A DNA stretch of 32,339 nt from an uncultured Collinsella sp. (lineage in GTDB: Bacteria; Actinomycetota; Coriobacteriia; Coriobacteriales; Coriobacteriaceae): positions 1-32,339 of the forward strand of contig CAAERJ010000038.1 in the NCBI GenBank assembly GCA_900758375.1, written 5' to 3'. The translations under genes were made by a program, and so were the position numbers. The notes below the pieces were generated by a model. It was given only the letters and a program-made list of their open reading frames with translations. It made no database searches and was not told the origin of the DNA. Within the stretch, counting starts at the first letter, position 1; every line of letters begins with the position of its first letter. Positions 7,946 through 16,279 of the stretch are shown piece after piece.

Positions 7946-8782
7946 ATGAGTGCATCGAACATCAAAGACATCCTAAGCTCGCGCCGTCGCATGGTTGCCG
8001 CGGCCGCATGGATGTTGGTGCTGGTAGCCGCCCTGAGCGCCGCCACCTACGCCTGGTTCAGCAACTCGCGCTACACCAACGTGACGCCCGTGGCGCACAC
8101 GGTAAGCGACGAGGGTTCCGACCTGCAGATCGGCCTTTCGGCTAACGGGCCCTGGGACACAACGGCAACGCTTGCCGCGGCCGACAAGACGCTCTATCCC
8201 ATCTCGACGGCAGACCTTTCCCGCTTTTGGCGTGGCACGTTCCAAAACGCCGCGGGCATCACGACCAACTTTGCCGACTGCACCGCGCAGCTGGACGACT
8301 ACGCTCTTTCGGGCACGCTGTACCTCAAGGGCAACGACAGCGCGCTCAACGTGTATCTGTATCAGGGCCAGATGAGCGTGACGAGCGACCCGCAGCTGCT
8401 GGCCGCGCTGCGCCTGGGCCTGGTCATCACGACCCAGTCGGGCACGCAAACGCATATCTTTACCTGCGATGACCTAGGTAACACCGCTGGCGCTACCAGC
8501 AGACGCACTACGGCGCAAGACGGCGTGGTTGTGGCGGGCGGCGCTTCGGGCTGGGCCTACACCGCCGACCCTGCGCGCGCCATAAGCGCTTACAGTATGG
8601 ACGGCGCCGGCGACACGCCCACGGCGCGCGCGGGCGCCACGCCCATCTGCACGCTGGCCGCCAACGAGGTGGCAAGCGCTCATTACGTTGTGTACATGGA
8701 AGGCTGCGACGCTAATTGCATCGACGAGGCCCAGGCCCGCGATGTGGTACTGCAGCTTGCCTTTGCCGCGGCCAAGGCATAG
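7946..8782 (+). CDS. SipW-dependent TasA/camelysin-like protein 2 of the cluster
   Basis: The 278-residue frame starts at ATG 7946, 11 bp after the previous stop, with AAGGGGG upstream. The N-terminus has RRRM followed by a hydrophobic stretch (about residues 15-32) ending AATYAWF. It contains LYPISTADL in the first third and YMEGCDANC near the C-terminus, the same order as in its neighbours. The even spacing and shared motifs point to subunits of one extracellular assembly made by gene duplication and divergence. There is no LPxTG sorting motif, so anchoring would be by polymer contacts or by other proteins. Confidence 0.8.
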   Translation: MSASNIKDILSSRRRMVAAAAWMLVLVAALSAATYAWFSNSRYTNVTPVAHTVSDEGSDLQIGLSANGPWDTTATLAAADKTLYPISTADLSRFWRGTFQNAAGITTNFADCTAQLDDYALSGTLYLKGNDSALNVYLYQGQMSVTSDPQLLAALRLGLVITTQSGTQTHIFTCDDLGNTAGATSRRTTAQDGVVVAGGASGWAYTADPARAISAYSMDGAGDTPTARAGATPICTLAANEVASAHYVVYMEGCDANCIDEAQARDVVLQLAFAAAKA

Positions 8783-8796
8783 GGGGGGCGAGCTAA

Positions 8797-9780
8797 ATGC
8801 ACAAGAATAAGCACATGCAGGTAGGCGCCAGCGAGTCCGCGGGCGCAACCCCGGGGACCGCACCCGCCGCTGCCGCCGAGCGCGCTGTGGGTTCGGACTC
8901 TGACACCCGCCGCCACGCCCGCCGCGCGCGTGCCTACATCGCGCTCGTTATGGTTGCGCTCGCCGCCACTTTGGGTGCCGCAACCTACGCCTGGTTTACC
9001 AACAACATGAAGGTCAACACCAACTCGGTGAGCGTGCACAGCGACACGTCCAAGCTGGTGCTGGAGCTGGGCGATGCCGACCGCGGCAGCTGGTCGCAGC
9101 AGGGCGACGTTTCCCTAGCTTCTATCGCGACCGGCGCCGTGACGCTCTACCCGGTCTCGACCTTCGATCTCAACGGCTTTGCTGCCTGTGCGCAAAACAA
9201 CTCTGCCGGCGATGCCACAGTGTTTGAGCAGGCAAAAGACAACGGCTCCGCCTTCTACCACGGTTGGATCGACCTGCGCCCCACCATTACCGGAACGGGC
9301 GCCAGCAAAGTAAGGGGCAAGGTCAACCTGTATCTGGCCGAATCGCTGGTCCCGCAGGGTGCCGACGCCGAGCTGCTGCGCGCGGCCCGCGTGGGCATCA
9401 AGATCTCGAGCGGCAACCAGGTGCTTGCCACCAACATCTTTGAGCTCGACAGTTCCGACAGCGGCCATCGCGGCGAGCATCCCACGACCGCCCCGGCTGG
9501 CCTTGCCGGCTACGCCGATGGCATGCTGCTGGGCTGGCAAAACGGCCAGCTCGCTTGCGGTGCCAACGTGACGCAGGACCCGGCCGCCTTTACGCTGGAC
9601 ACGAGCGAGACAGCCACGCGCCCGCAGAACACACTCGCCACGCTGGCGCTGGGCCAGACCTATCGTCTGGATATCTATTACTACATCGAGGGCACCGACC
9701 CCGATAGCGCCGACTATCTCTATCAAGATCCGGGTACCTTGCACCTGGCGCTCTTTGCGACCTTGGACGGTGAGGCGTAA
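8797..9780 (+). CDS. SipW-dependent TasA/camelysin-like protein 3 of the cluster
   Basis: The protein has 327 residues. ATG 8797 follows AGGGGGGGCGAG. It differs from its neighbours in a 45-residue Ala/Gly/Arg-rich cytoplasmic extension before the hydrophobic run (about residues 46-64), which ends AATYAWF. The mature part has LYPVSTFDL and ends with YYIEGTDPDS, where the usual final Cys is replaced by Ser. The loss of that Cys suggests the Cys-containing neighbours may form a disulphide that this subunit does not. Its stop codon overlaps the next start (TAATG), so translation of the two is probably coupled. Confidence 0.78.
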   Translation: MHKNKHMQVGASESAGATPGTAPAAAAERAVGSDSDTRRHARRARAYIALVMVALAATLGAATYAWFTNNMKVNTNSVSVHSDTSKLVLELGDADRGSWSQQGDVSLASIATGAVTLYPVSTFDLNGFAACAQNNSAGDATVFEQAKDNGSAFYHGWIDLRPTITGTGASKVRGKVNLYLAESLVPQGADAELLRAARVGIKISSGNQVLATNIFELDSSDSGHRGEHPTTAPAGLAGYADGMLLGWQNGQLACGANVTQDPAAFTLDTSETATRPQNTLATLALGQTYRLDIYYYIEGTDPDSADYLYQDPGTLHLALFATLDGEA

Positions 9781-10607
9781 TGGCACACGTTAAACCAGAC
9801 GACCGCCGCTCGGCTACCGGCGACCGCCGTCCAACCGCCGCTACCCGCCGGCCCGGCACCGCCGCGCCCGCCGACACCGACCTGCGCCGCAAGCTCACCA
9901 CCACCGTGGTGCTGGTGCTGTTTGCGCTGGTGGCGATAGCCATGGCAACGTTCGCCTGGTTCTCCATCGCCGATAGCGCCAAGACCCGCATGCTCATGAT
10001 CGACGCCAACGCCGACGGCTCGCTGCGCTTTGACCTGGACGAGCACGCCACGTTTGACGAATACGTGCACAGCCTGGGCTTTGACCAGATCTCGGCGCGC
10101 ATATCCAGCGAGAAATGCGTGGACATCGATGCGTCCAAGCTCAAGCCCGTTACCACGAGCAACTACCAGACCTTCACCTTCGAGGACGGTTCCACCGCCG
10201 ATCCCGCCACCGGCGCCTACCTGGAGTTCACGCTGCACTTTATGAGCAGTACGGACCTGCGCGTTCGCCTGACCGGGCAGGATGGTGATGGCGGCGTGTC
10301 CGGCACGCGGTTTAGCTCCGACACGCAGGGCATGGCCAGCGCCATGCGCATGAGCTTTACCGCCGACGGCCACACTTGGGTCTACAACCCCAACGGGGGC
10401 GGGGGCTCATCCGGCGCGGCCACCGTCTTTGGGCTCGACTCGGGCACGGCCACCGCGGCCAGCGATATGTTCGACCTGATAAAAGATACGGATAAGCCGG
10501 TAACCGTTCGCATATGGCTCGAGGGAACGGACCCAAATTGCACTAATATGCTAAAGGGAGCTAACTATTCGGTTTCGATGCGCTTTGAGGGCATCGAGGA
10601 ACAGTAG
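9780..10607 (+). CDS. SipW-dependent TasA/camelysin-like protein 4 of the cluster
   Basis: The protein has 275 residues and starts at ATG 9780 inside the previous stop codon (TAATG). A 38-residue Arg/Ala/Pro-rich cytoplasmic extension precedes the hydrophobic run (about residues 39-56), which ends in ATFAWF. The first two-thirds are more divergent than in the other substrates, with PVTTSN in place of PVSTxD, a Gly-rich loop (NGGGGSSG), and the standard end IWLEGTDPNC. It lies directly upstream of the first signal peptidase, the usual gene order for SipW and its substrates. It might be a minor or capping subunit; nothing in the sequence settles that. Confidence 0.75.
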   Translation: MAHVKPDDRRSATGDRRPTAATRRPGTAAPADTDLRRKLTTTVVLVLFALVAIAMATFAWFSIADSAKTRMLMIDANADGSLRFDLDEHATFDEYVHSLGFDQISARISSEKCVDIDASKLKPVTTSNYQTFTFEDGSTADPATGAYLEFTLHFMSSTDLRVRLTGQDGDGGVSGTRFSSDTQGMASAMRMSFTADGHTWVYNPNGGGGSSGAATVFGLDSGTATAASDMFDLIKDTDKPVTVRIWLEGTDPNCTNMLKGANYSVSMRFEGIEEQ

Positions 10608-10667
10608 ATATGCACGGCGGCCGCCGGGCCGCGCACGACCTAGACAGACACGGTAGTAAGGGACATC

Positions 10668-11414
10668 ATGCAATCTGTTAAAAAAGTCGCATCCATCGCA
10701 CTGAGCGTTGTCATGTGGATCATCATCCTGGTGGCGGCCCTGTATGCGTTTACCACGCTCGCCACGCGCGAGGACGGCAGCGTCTCCGACATCGCCGGCT
10801 TCACCCCGCTCGCCGTGCAGTCCGACTCCATGGCGCCCACGTTTAACAAGGGTGACCTCATCGTCATCCAAAAGTGCGACACCTCCAAGCTCGAGGTGGG
10901 CGACATCGTGACGTTCCACACCATCATCGACAACGAGTACGCGCTCAACACGCACCGCATCGCCGCGATCGACGAGGTCAACGGCATGCGCAGCTTTACC
11001 ACCAAGGGCGACAACAACGACGTGGCCGATACGCACATCATCAGCGATGGCGACATCGTTGGTAAGTACCTGTTCGCGTTGCCGCAGATGGGCAAGGTCA
11101 TGGACTTCCTGTCCAGCTCCATGGGCTTCCTCATTGTGATCGTGCTGCCCATGCTGCTGTTCTTTATCTACCAGGTGTATCACCTCATCGTGGTGGGCAT
11201 GAACCTCAAGCGCGCTATGGCCGAGGAGGACCGCCTGGCCGCCGCGGCCGCCATCGTGGACGCCGAGGGCAAGGGCGCTGCCGCCGTTACGGCCGATAAC
11301 GCCGCCGAGCAGCTCGCCCAGGCCGAGGCCAAGCTCGAGGAAGCCCGCCGTCTGAAGGCCGAGGCCGAGGCGGCGATGAACGCAAACAAGCAGGAGGACA
11401 GCGACAGTGAGTGA
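10668..11414 (+). CDS. sipW: SipW-type signal peptidase I (Ser/His) with a cytoplasmic coiled-coil tail
   Basis: The protein has 248 residues. An N-terminal membrane segment (about 9-29) is followed by the catalytic box QSDSM with S54, then NTHRI with H96 in the place where classical bacterial signal peptidases have Lys, and a KGDNN box (113-117). Ser/His is the hallmark of the SipW/ER type. A second membrane segment (about 152-178) is followed by an unusual 67-residue Ala/Glu-rich tail, probably a coiled coil in the cytoplasm. It lies right after four likely substrates and overlaps the AAA+ gene by 8 bp. The symbol is used for the type, not as proof of orthology with the Bacillus gene. The enzyme type is well supported and substrate assignment is by neighbourhood. 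Confidence 0.9.
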   Translation: MQSVKKVASIALSVVMWIIILVAALYAFTTLATREDGSVSDIAGFTPLAVQSDSMAPTFNKGDLIVIQKCDTSKLEVGDIVTFHTIIDNEYALNTHRIAAIDEVNGMRSFTTKGDNNDVADTHIISDGDIVGKYLFALPQMGKVMDFLSSSMGFLIVIVLPMLLFFIYQVYHLIVVGMNLKRAMAEEDRLAAAAAIVDAEGKGAAAVTADNAAEQLAQAEAKLEEARRLKAEAEAAMNANKQEDSDSE

Positions 11415-13104
11415 GTTTCTGGGATTTGCCTGGGAGCTGCTGGCAAAGGTCGTCTACAACGTCGTTGCCGTCGTGAGCTCCATCCTTAATCTGCTGGTGT
11501 TTGGCTGGGTTGAGTACTTCAGCATCTTTATGACCTACTTCACCACGTTTGACCTGGTGGGCAAGATCGGCGCGGTCATTCTGTTTGCCATGCTCATCGC
11601 GGTCCCCGTGCTGATCGTGGCCATTCTGGTTCACCGCTACCGCATCAACCGCCGCCTGCATCGCGACGACACGTCCAACAAGGCACTCTATCGCGAGATC
11701 GGCCGCCTGAACAAGCAGGTGCTCGACCTTATGGACGAGAAAAACAAGCTGCTGGCGCTCAAGGTCAATGCCATGGGCGGCACCAAGCAGATTCCGTACG
11801 TGGGCGCCTCTGCCCTGGCCGACGATCACCTGCCCACGGTGGGCAACGTGGTGGGCGCCGCTGTGGGCGCCGGTGCGCCTGCGGGCGAGGGCGCCACGGC
11901 TGCCGTGGTGTCGGGCAACGCGTCGCTCGCGCTCGATGGCGATGGCGTCAAGGACGCCGCGGCCGCCATGGCCAAGGCCACCGTCGAGGCCAAGACCCTT
12001 GCCGAGGAAAAGGAAATCGCCCAGGCCAACCGCTTCCCCAAGCTGTCCCTTGTGGACCTTAAGTACCGCGACTGGGAGCCCCCGGTCTACGACGATGCCA
12101 TCTCGCTGGAGGACTTTGTCGACAGCTTCCGCGCGTTCGCCTGCAGCCAGATGAAGCTCTACTACACGCCCGAGGTCATCCGCCGCTTTGTGGCCGGCAT
12201 GGCCGCCTCCAAGCTGCTGATTCTGGAGGGCATTTCGGGTACTGGTAAGACGTCGCTGCCCTACAGCTTTAGCCGCTATCTGGACAACCCTGCGACCATC
12301 GTGTCGGTACAGCCGAGTTTTCGCGATCGCACCGAGGTGCTGGGCTACTTCAACGAGTTTTCCAAGCGCTTTAACGAGACCGAGTTCCTCCGTGCCGTGT
12401 ACGAGGCCGGCCTTCGCCAGGACCCGTCCATGATCGTGCTCGACGAGATGAACCTCGCCCGCGTGGAGTACTACTTTGCCGAGATCCTGTCGGTGCTCGA
12501 GATGCCCAGCCACGACGAGTGGGTGCTCGACCTGGTGCCTACCCAGTGGGCCGCCGACCCCAAGGGCCTGCACGACGGAAAGCTCACCATTCCCGACAGC
12601 CTGTGGTTTATCGGCACCGCCAACAACGACGACTCCACCTTTACCATCACGGACAAGGTGTACGACCGCGCGATTCCCATCGAGCTCAACGAGCGCGCCG
12701 ACGCGTTTGAGTGCGAGCCGCACGAGCACGTGCACGTGACGGCCGACCACCTGCAGTATCTGTTCCAGAAGGCCAAGGTCGAGTACGTGATCGATGACGA
12801 TCTGCTCCAGAAGATGCACAAGCTGGACCAGTACCTGCAGACCCGCTTTAAGCTGGCCTTTGGCAACCGTATCATCAAGCAGATGTACGACTTTATCCCC
12901 GTGTACGTGGCGTGCGGCGGCACCGAGTTGGGCGGCATGGACTACATCATCGCCCGCAAGGTGCTCAAGAAGTTTGAGTCCATGAACGTGAGCTTTGTGC
13001 GCGACGAGATGAAGGGCCTGATCGAGTACATCGAGAAGACCTTTGGCGAGGGCGGCCTGCCCGATTCCGTCATGTATCTGCAGCGGATCCAGAACTTCTA
13101 CTAA
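11407..13104 (+). CDS. Membrane-anchored McrB-like AAA+ ATPase
   Basis: The protein has 565 residues. The GTG start at 11407 overlaps the sipW stop by 8 bp and has AGGAGG about 9 nt upstream. Two hydrophobic segments (about 10-40 and 52-76) open the protein, followed by a basic stop-transfer (HRYRINRRLHR), a short coiled stretch and an Ala-rich linker to about residue 210. The AAA+ core has Walker A GISGTGKT (275-282), Walker B VLDEMN (D346, E347), a sensor-1 GTANND (N406) and a likely Arg finger in YDRA (R421). The GTANxDD spacing and VYDRA are typical of the McrB/MoxR-like group. Ordinary McrB has no membrane anchor and acts with McrC in DNA restriction. Here the partner is the DUF2357-like protein downstream, so the motor probably works at the membrane. 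Nucleotide type (ATP or GTP) cannot be told. Confidence 0.85.
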   Translation: MSEFLGFAWELLAKVVYNVVAVVSSILNLLVFGWVEYFSIFMTYFTTFDLVGKIGAVILFAMLIAVPVLIVAILVHRYRINRRLHRDDTSNKALYREIGRLNKQVLDLMDEKNKLLALKVNAMGGTKQIPYVGASALADDHLPTVGNVVGAAVGAGAPAGEGATAAVVSGNASLALDGDGVKDAAAAMAKATVEAKTLAEEKEIAQANRFPKLSLVDLKYRDWEPPVYDDAISLEDFVDSFRAFACSQMKLYYTPEVIRRFVAGMAASKLLILEGISGTGKTSLPYSFSRYLDNPATIVSVQPSFRDRTEVLGYFNEFSKRFNETEFLRAVYEAGLRQDPSMIVLDEMNLARVEYYFAEILSVLEMPSHDEWVLDLVPTQWAADPKGLHDGKLTIPDSLWFIGTANNDDSTFTITDKVYDRAIPIELNERADAFECEPHEHVHVTADHLQYLFQKAKVEYVIDDDLLQKMHKLDQYLQTRFKLAFGNRIIKQMYDFIPVYVACGGTELGGMDYIIARKVLKKFESMNVSFVRDEMKGLIEYIEKTFGEGGLPDSVMYLQRIQNFY

Positions 13105-13114
13105 TGCCGTAAGC

Positions 13115-13169
13115 GCGGGGCGTGGGACAAGACAATCAGTAGCGTTTGCCCTACGTGACGTCGCCCCGC
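13115..13169. repeat. Inverted repeat between the AAA+ and DUF2357 genes
   Basis: GCGGGGCG at 13115-13122 pairs with CGCCCCGC at 13162-13169 in a 99-bp gap, the longest gap within the operon. There is no T-run, so it may be an mRNA-stability hairpin or a weak attenuator instead of a true terminator. Confidence 0.4.
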
Positions 13170-13203
13170 CCCTTTCCGATCGATCCAACCTATGGAGTAA
13201 CCC

Positions 13204-15450
13204 ATGTCCGAGACCATTCAGGACCTCTATACCAGCTTCTCCGAGCAAATGGAGCCTATCCAGGAGGACAGCCGCTACTTCCGTTATCTGTTTGAGATGG
13301 CGCAGGCCTCGGGCACCACGATCGAGCAACAGCGCGAGGAGCTCGTCAAGGTGGTGGACGAGGAGTGGATCAGCATGATCGAGGACTCGCTCGACGCCAT
13401 CAACACCATCATCGAAAATCCGCGCCGCTTCATTACCACCGAGGAAGAGGTGGTGCCGGTCTCGCTCGCCAAAAAGATCAGCGCCGACAGCGTCCGTCAC
13501 CTGAGCCAGAACACGCAGTTTTTGGCGCCGAGCGACGATGGCGGCGTCCACCCCACGCGCATCCTCAACGTCAGTACCGTCGAGACGTACGACCTGTACG
13601 AGAACCGCTTTATCTACCACCTGATTCAGCGCCTGCTGACGTTTGTGGACAAGCGCACCGACGTGATCTTTTGGTCGACGGGCAACGAGATCCGCAACCG
13701 ATTTAAGATGCACAGCAAGATCGACGACGCGTACGAGGAGATTGAGTACAACGTCGAGATGACGGTCAAGAATCGCCAGAGCTTTGCCGAGAACGACGCC
13801 GACAACATGGACGTCTTTATGCGCATCGACCGCGTGCGCCGCCTGGTCATGGCACTGCGCGGCGCGTCGTTCTGCCAGATCATGAACGGCTGCAGCGCGG
13901 TCCGCAGCCCCATCCAGCGCACCAACCTCATCATGAAGGACCCCAACTACCGCAAGTGCTACCAGCTGTGGCAGTTTATGGAGCGCTACGACAAGGTGGG
14001 CTACAACATCGACGTGCAGCAGCAGGCGCTGGCGTTCGATGACGAGTACATGGTGCAGATGTACACCAACCTCATCAACAACTACACCGTCTTTAAGAGC
14101 CTGACCGACGACGAGCGCAACCTGCAGGAGCTCGAGAGCGTGCATCCCGAGCCGGTGGCGCCCAAGTTTATTAAGGAGATTAAGGAGGTGCAGGTCGATA
14201 GCCCCGACCTGCCCGATGTCGAGGTCCGTCGCGTGTTTGTGGAGGAGGTCACGCAGGCCCAGCTCGATGCCGAGCAGGCGCTGGCCGAGGCCCGCGAGCA
14301 GATCGAGGAGCTGCAGGGACAGCTGAAGTCCTGGAAGGTGCAGGCGCACGCGCTGACCGATGAGCGCGACGACCTGGCCGACGAGCTGGACGAGGCTAAG
14401 ACGCGTGAGCTGGCATTGACACAGCGCGCACAGATTGCCGAGGCCGATGTCGAGGAACTGCGCGCCTCGCTGGAGGATGTCGAGGCCGGCAAGAAGGCTG
14501 CCGAGGATGCTGTGGCAGAGGCACGCTCGACCGCGGCGGCGCAGCTTGAGCAGATGCGCGCCGAGGTCGATGCCGAGGTCACGGCCGCTCGCGCCGATGC
14601 CGATGCCAAGATTGCAGCTGCCGAGCAGACGGCCGCCGAGCAGGTCGCGCAGGTCAAGAGCGAATCCGCCGCGGCCCTGGCCACCAAGACGACGGCCGAT
14701 GCCGCCGAGCTGCAAGCCACCAAGGACGCCGCCGCGGCTGAGCTTGCCGGCGTGCGCGAGGCATCTGCCAAGGAGGTGGCCGAGCTGCATGCCAAGCTGG
14801 ACGCCGCCCAGCTGCAGATCGAGGAAGTGCAGCTGACGGCCGAGCGCGATGCCCGTGCCGCGGCCGAGGCGGCCGACGCCGCTGCTGCTGTGGCGGAGCA
14901 GAAGCTCGCCGATACCGTTGCCGCGGCCGAGGAGAAGGTTTCCGCTGCTCAGCAGGCAGCCGATGCCGCGATCGATGCCGCCCGTGCGGCCGCCGACTCT
15001 GCTGTGGAGCAGGCTACGGTGGACGCCAGCGAGAAGGTCGCCGCAGCCGCTGCCGAGCGCGATGCTGCCACGCGTGCCGCCGAGGAGGCCCGTGCCGACG
15101 CCGACGCGCGCATCGCCGCAGCCGAGCTTAAAGCAGAGGAGCGCATCGAGCAGGAACTCGCCGCCGCCAAGGCTGCGCACGAGCGCGAGCTCGAGACCGC
15201 CCGAGCCGAGATGCAGCAGCGCTTGGACTCGTTGGCGCACGAGCTGGAACAGGCCGAACGCAATCGCGAGCGTGCCGAGCGCCGCGCCGAGGGCAACAGC
15301 CTGTCGCGCTATCTGCTGGCTCGTCTGCGCGGCGAGGCTGGCGAGGGCGTGGCCGCCGCGCCTGACGAGGATGGCGCTTCTGCGGCGGATGCCACCGAGG
15401 CCGAGGTCGCTGCCGACCCCGAGACTTCCGCAAAGGACGTCGACAAGTGA
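13204..15450 (+). CDS. DUF2357-like protein with a long Ala/Glu coiled coil
   Basis: The protein has 748 residues; GGAG lies 7 nt before ATG 13204. The first 330 or so residues resemble the DUF2357 partner of McrB-like ATPases: YDLYENRFIYHLIQRLL (about 129-145), RRLVMALRG, and a P-x-QRTNLIMKDPNYRKCYxLW block. In that family a PD-(D/E)xK nuclease normally follows. Here it is absent. From about residue 350 to 700 the protein is an Ala/Glu/Arg heptad-like coiled coil rich in AEE, ADA and AAA runs, ending in an acidic tail. It would be cytoplasmic, having no membrane segment. It sits between the AAA+ gene and the second signal peptidase and overlaps the latter. A scaffold or tether driven by the AAA+ ring is one reading; the loss of nuclease is an inference from recognisable motifs only. 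Confidence 0.75.
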   Translation: MSETIQDLYTSFSEQMEPIQEDSRYFRYLFEMAQASGTTIEQQREELVKVVDEEWISMIEDSLDAINTIIENPRRFITTEEEVVPVSLAKKISADSVRHLSQNTQFLAPSDDGGVHPTRILNVSTVETYDLYENRFIYHLIQRLLTFVDKRTDVIFWSTGNEIRNRFKMHSKIDDAYEEIEYNVEMTVKNRQSFAENDADNMDVFMRIDRVRRLVMALRGASFCQIMNGCSAVRSPIQRTNLIMKDPNYRKCYQLWQFMERYDKVGYNIDVQQQALAFDDEYMVQMYTNLINNYTVFKSLTDDERNLQELESVHPEPVAPKFIKEIKEVQVDSPDLPDVEVRRVFVEEVTQAQLDAEQALAEAREQIEELQGQLKSWKVQAHALTDERDDLADELDEAKTRELALTQRAQIAEADVEELRASLEDVEAGKKAAEDAVAEARSTAAAQLEQMRAEVDAEVTAARADADAKIAAAEQTAAEQVAQVKSESAAALATKTTADAAELQATKDAAAAELAGVREASAKEVAELHAKLDAAQLQIEEVQLTAERDARAAAEAADAAAAVAEQKLADTVAAAEEKVSAAQQAADAAIDAARAAADSAVEQATVDASEKVAAAAAERDAATRAAEEARADADARIAAAELKAEERIEQELAAAKAAHERELETARAEMQQRLDSLAHELEQAERNRERAERRAEGNSLSRYLLARLRGEAGEGVAAAPDEDGASAADATEAEVAADPETSAKDVDK

Positions 15451-16154
15451 TGAAGCACGTGCTCCGCGTGATCAACGTGCTGGCGACCGTGGTGATCCTG
15501 GTCGCCTTTGTGGTGCTGCTGCGCACGGTGTTCACGCCCGCCGGCGAGATTCCCACCATCATGGGCTATGGCTTTATGCGCACGCTGACCGGCTCGATGG
15601 AGCCTGCGATTCCCGTGCACTCGTTTATCGTCGTCGATACCGGCAACAGCATGGTCTACCAGGTGGGCGATATCATCACCTTCCATTCGTCCGATGACGC
15701 GCTGGAGGGTTCGCTCAACACGCATCGCATCGTTACCGTGGAGGCCGCGGCCGACGGCACGCCGGTCTACCGCACCAAGGGCGACGCCAATCCGGTTGAG
15801 GACGCCGCGCCCGTGCCCGCCGCCGACGTGGTGGGTCGCGTGGTCTTTGTCTCGGCGGGGCTGGGCGTGGTGGTCTCGTTGCTCACCAACCCGCTGCTGT
15901 TCTTCCCGCTTATCGTGGTGCCGCTGATCGTGCTGCTGGTGCTCGAGATTCGCCATATGGTCAAGACCACACAAGAGGTGTCACGCGCCGAGGACGAGGC
16001 CGCCCTGCGTGCTGCCGTGGAGCAGATTCGCGAAAAGCGTCGCCGCGAGCAGGAAGACCAGGACAGCGCCAAGGAGCAGAGCGACGGCGAGCATACTGGG
16101 GAAAGTGTGGAAACCGATCCCGGCGCCCTAGACGATTCCAACCGCTCGGCATAG
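15450..16154 (+). CDS. Second SipW-type signal peptidase I (Ser/His)
   Basis: The protein has 234 residues from ATG 15450, which overlaps the upstream stop (TGATG); a GTG three bases earlier is also possible. Membrane segment about 6-28, catalytic LTGSM with S49, NTHRI with H92, KGDAN at 110-114, and a second long hydrophobic region (about 124-163). The charged C-terminal tail (about 164-234) is helical near its start and strongly acidic later. Ser/His again places it in the SipW/ER type. Two such enzymes in one operon could divide the substrates between them, or one could cut at another step. It ends the operon; only a weak four-pair hairpin with TTTT follows, so termination is not clearly encoded. 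Confidence 0.88.
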   Translation: MKHVLRVINVLATVVILVAFVVLLRTVFTPAGEIPTIMGYGFMRTLTGSMEPAIPVHSFIVVDTGNSMVYQVGDIITFHSSDDALEGSLNTHRIVTVEAAADGTPVYRTKGDANPVEDAAPVPAADVVGRVVFVSAGLGVVVSLLTNPLLFFPLIVVPLIVLLVLEIRHMVKTTQEVSRAEDEAALRAAVEQIREKRRREQEDQDSAKEQSDGEHTGESVETDPGALDDSNRSA

Positions 16155-16232
16155 CTCTTCGGTGCCTTTTGTCCCTGCAATTTGGACGCCCATAGATGTT
16201 CCGAATCATCTGCTTTTTCATGCCGATATTCG

Positions 16233-16241
16233 TGCTACAGT
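16233..16241 (+). promoter_or_regulatory. Extended -10 promoter of the EamA-type gene
   Basis: TGCTACAGT lies 38 bp before ATG 16280. The matching -35 is weak (TTTTCA at 16215-16220, short spacing). Confidence 0.45.
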
Positions 16242-16279
16242 TTGAGCGCTTTGTTGCCAATTGATTTCGGGGGAGTGGA

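Noticed and set aside
11287..15240. A 1317-codon open frame on the minus strand, antisense to the AAA+ and coiled-coil genes
   Set aside because: It arises from the strong G/C third-position bias and the repetitive Ala/Glu codons of the sense genes. It has a low-complexity Leu/His/Val/Gly-rich product and crosses gene borders.
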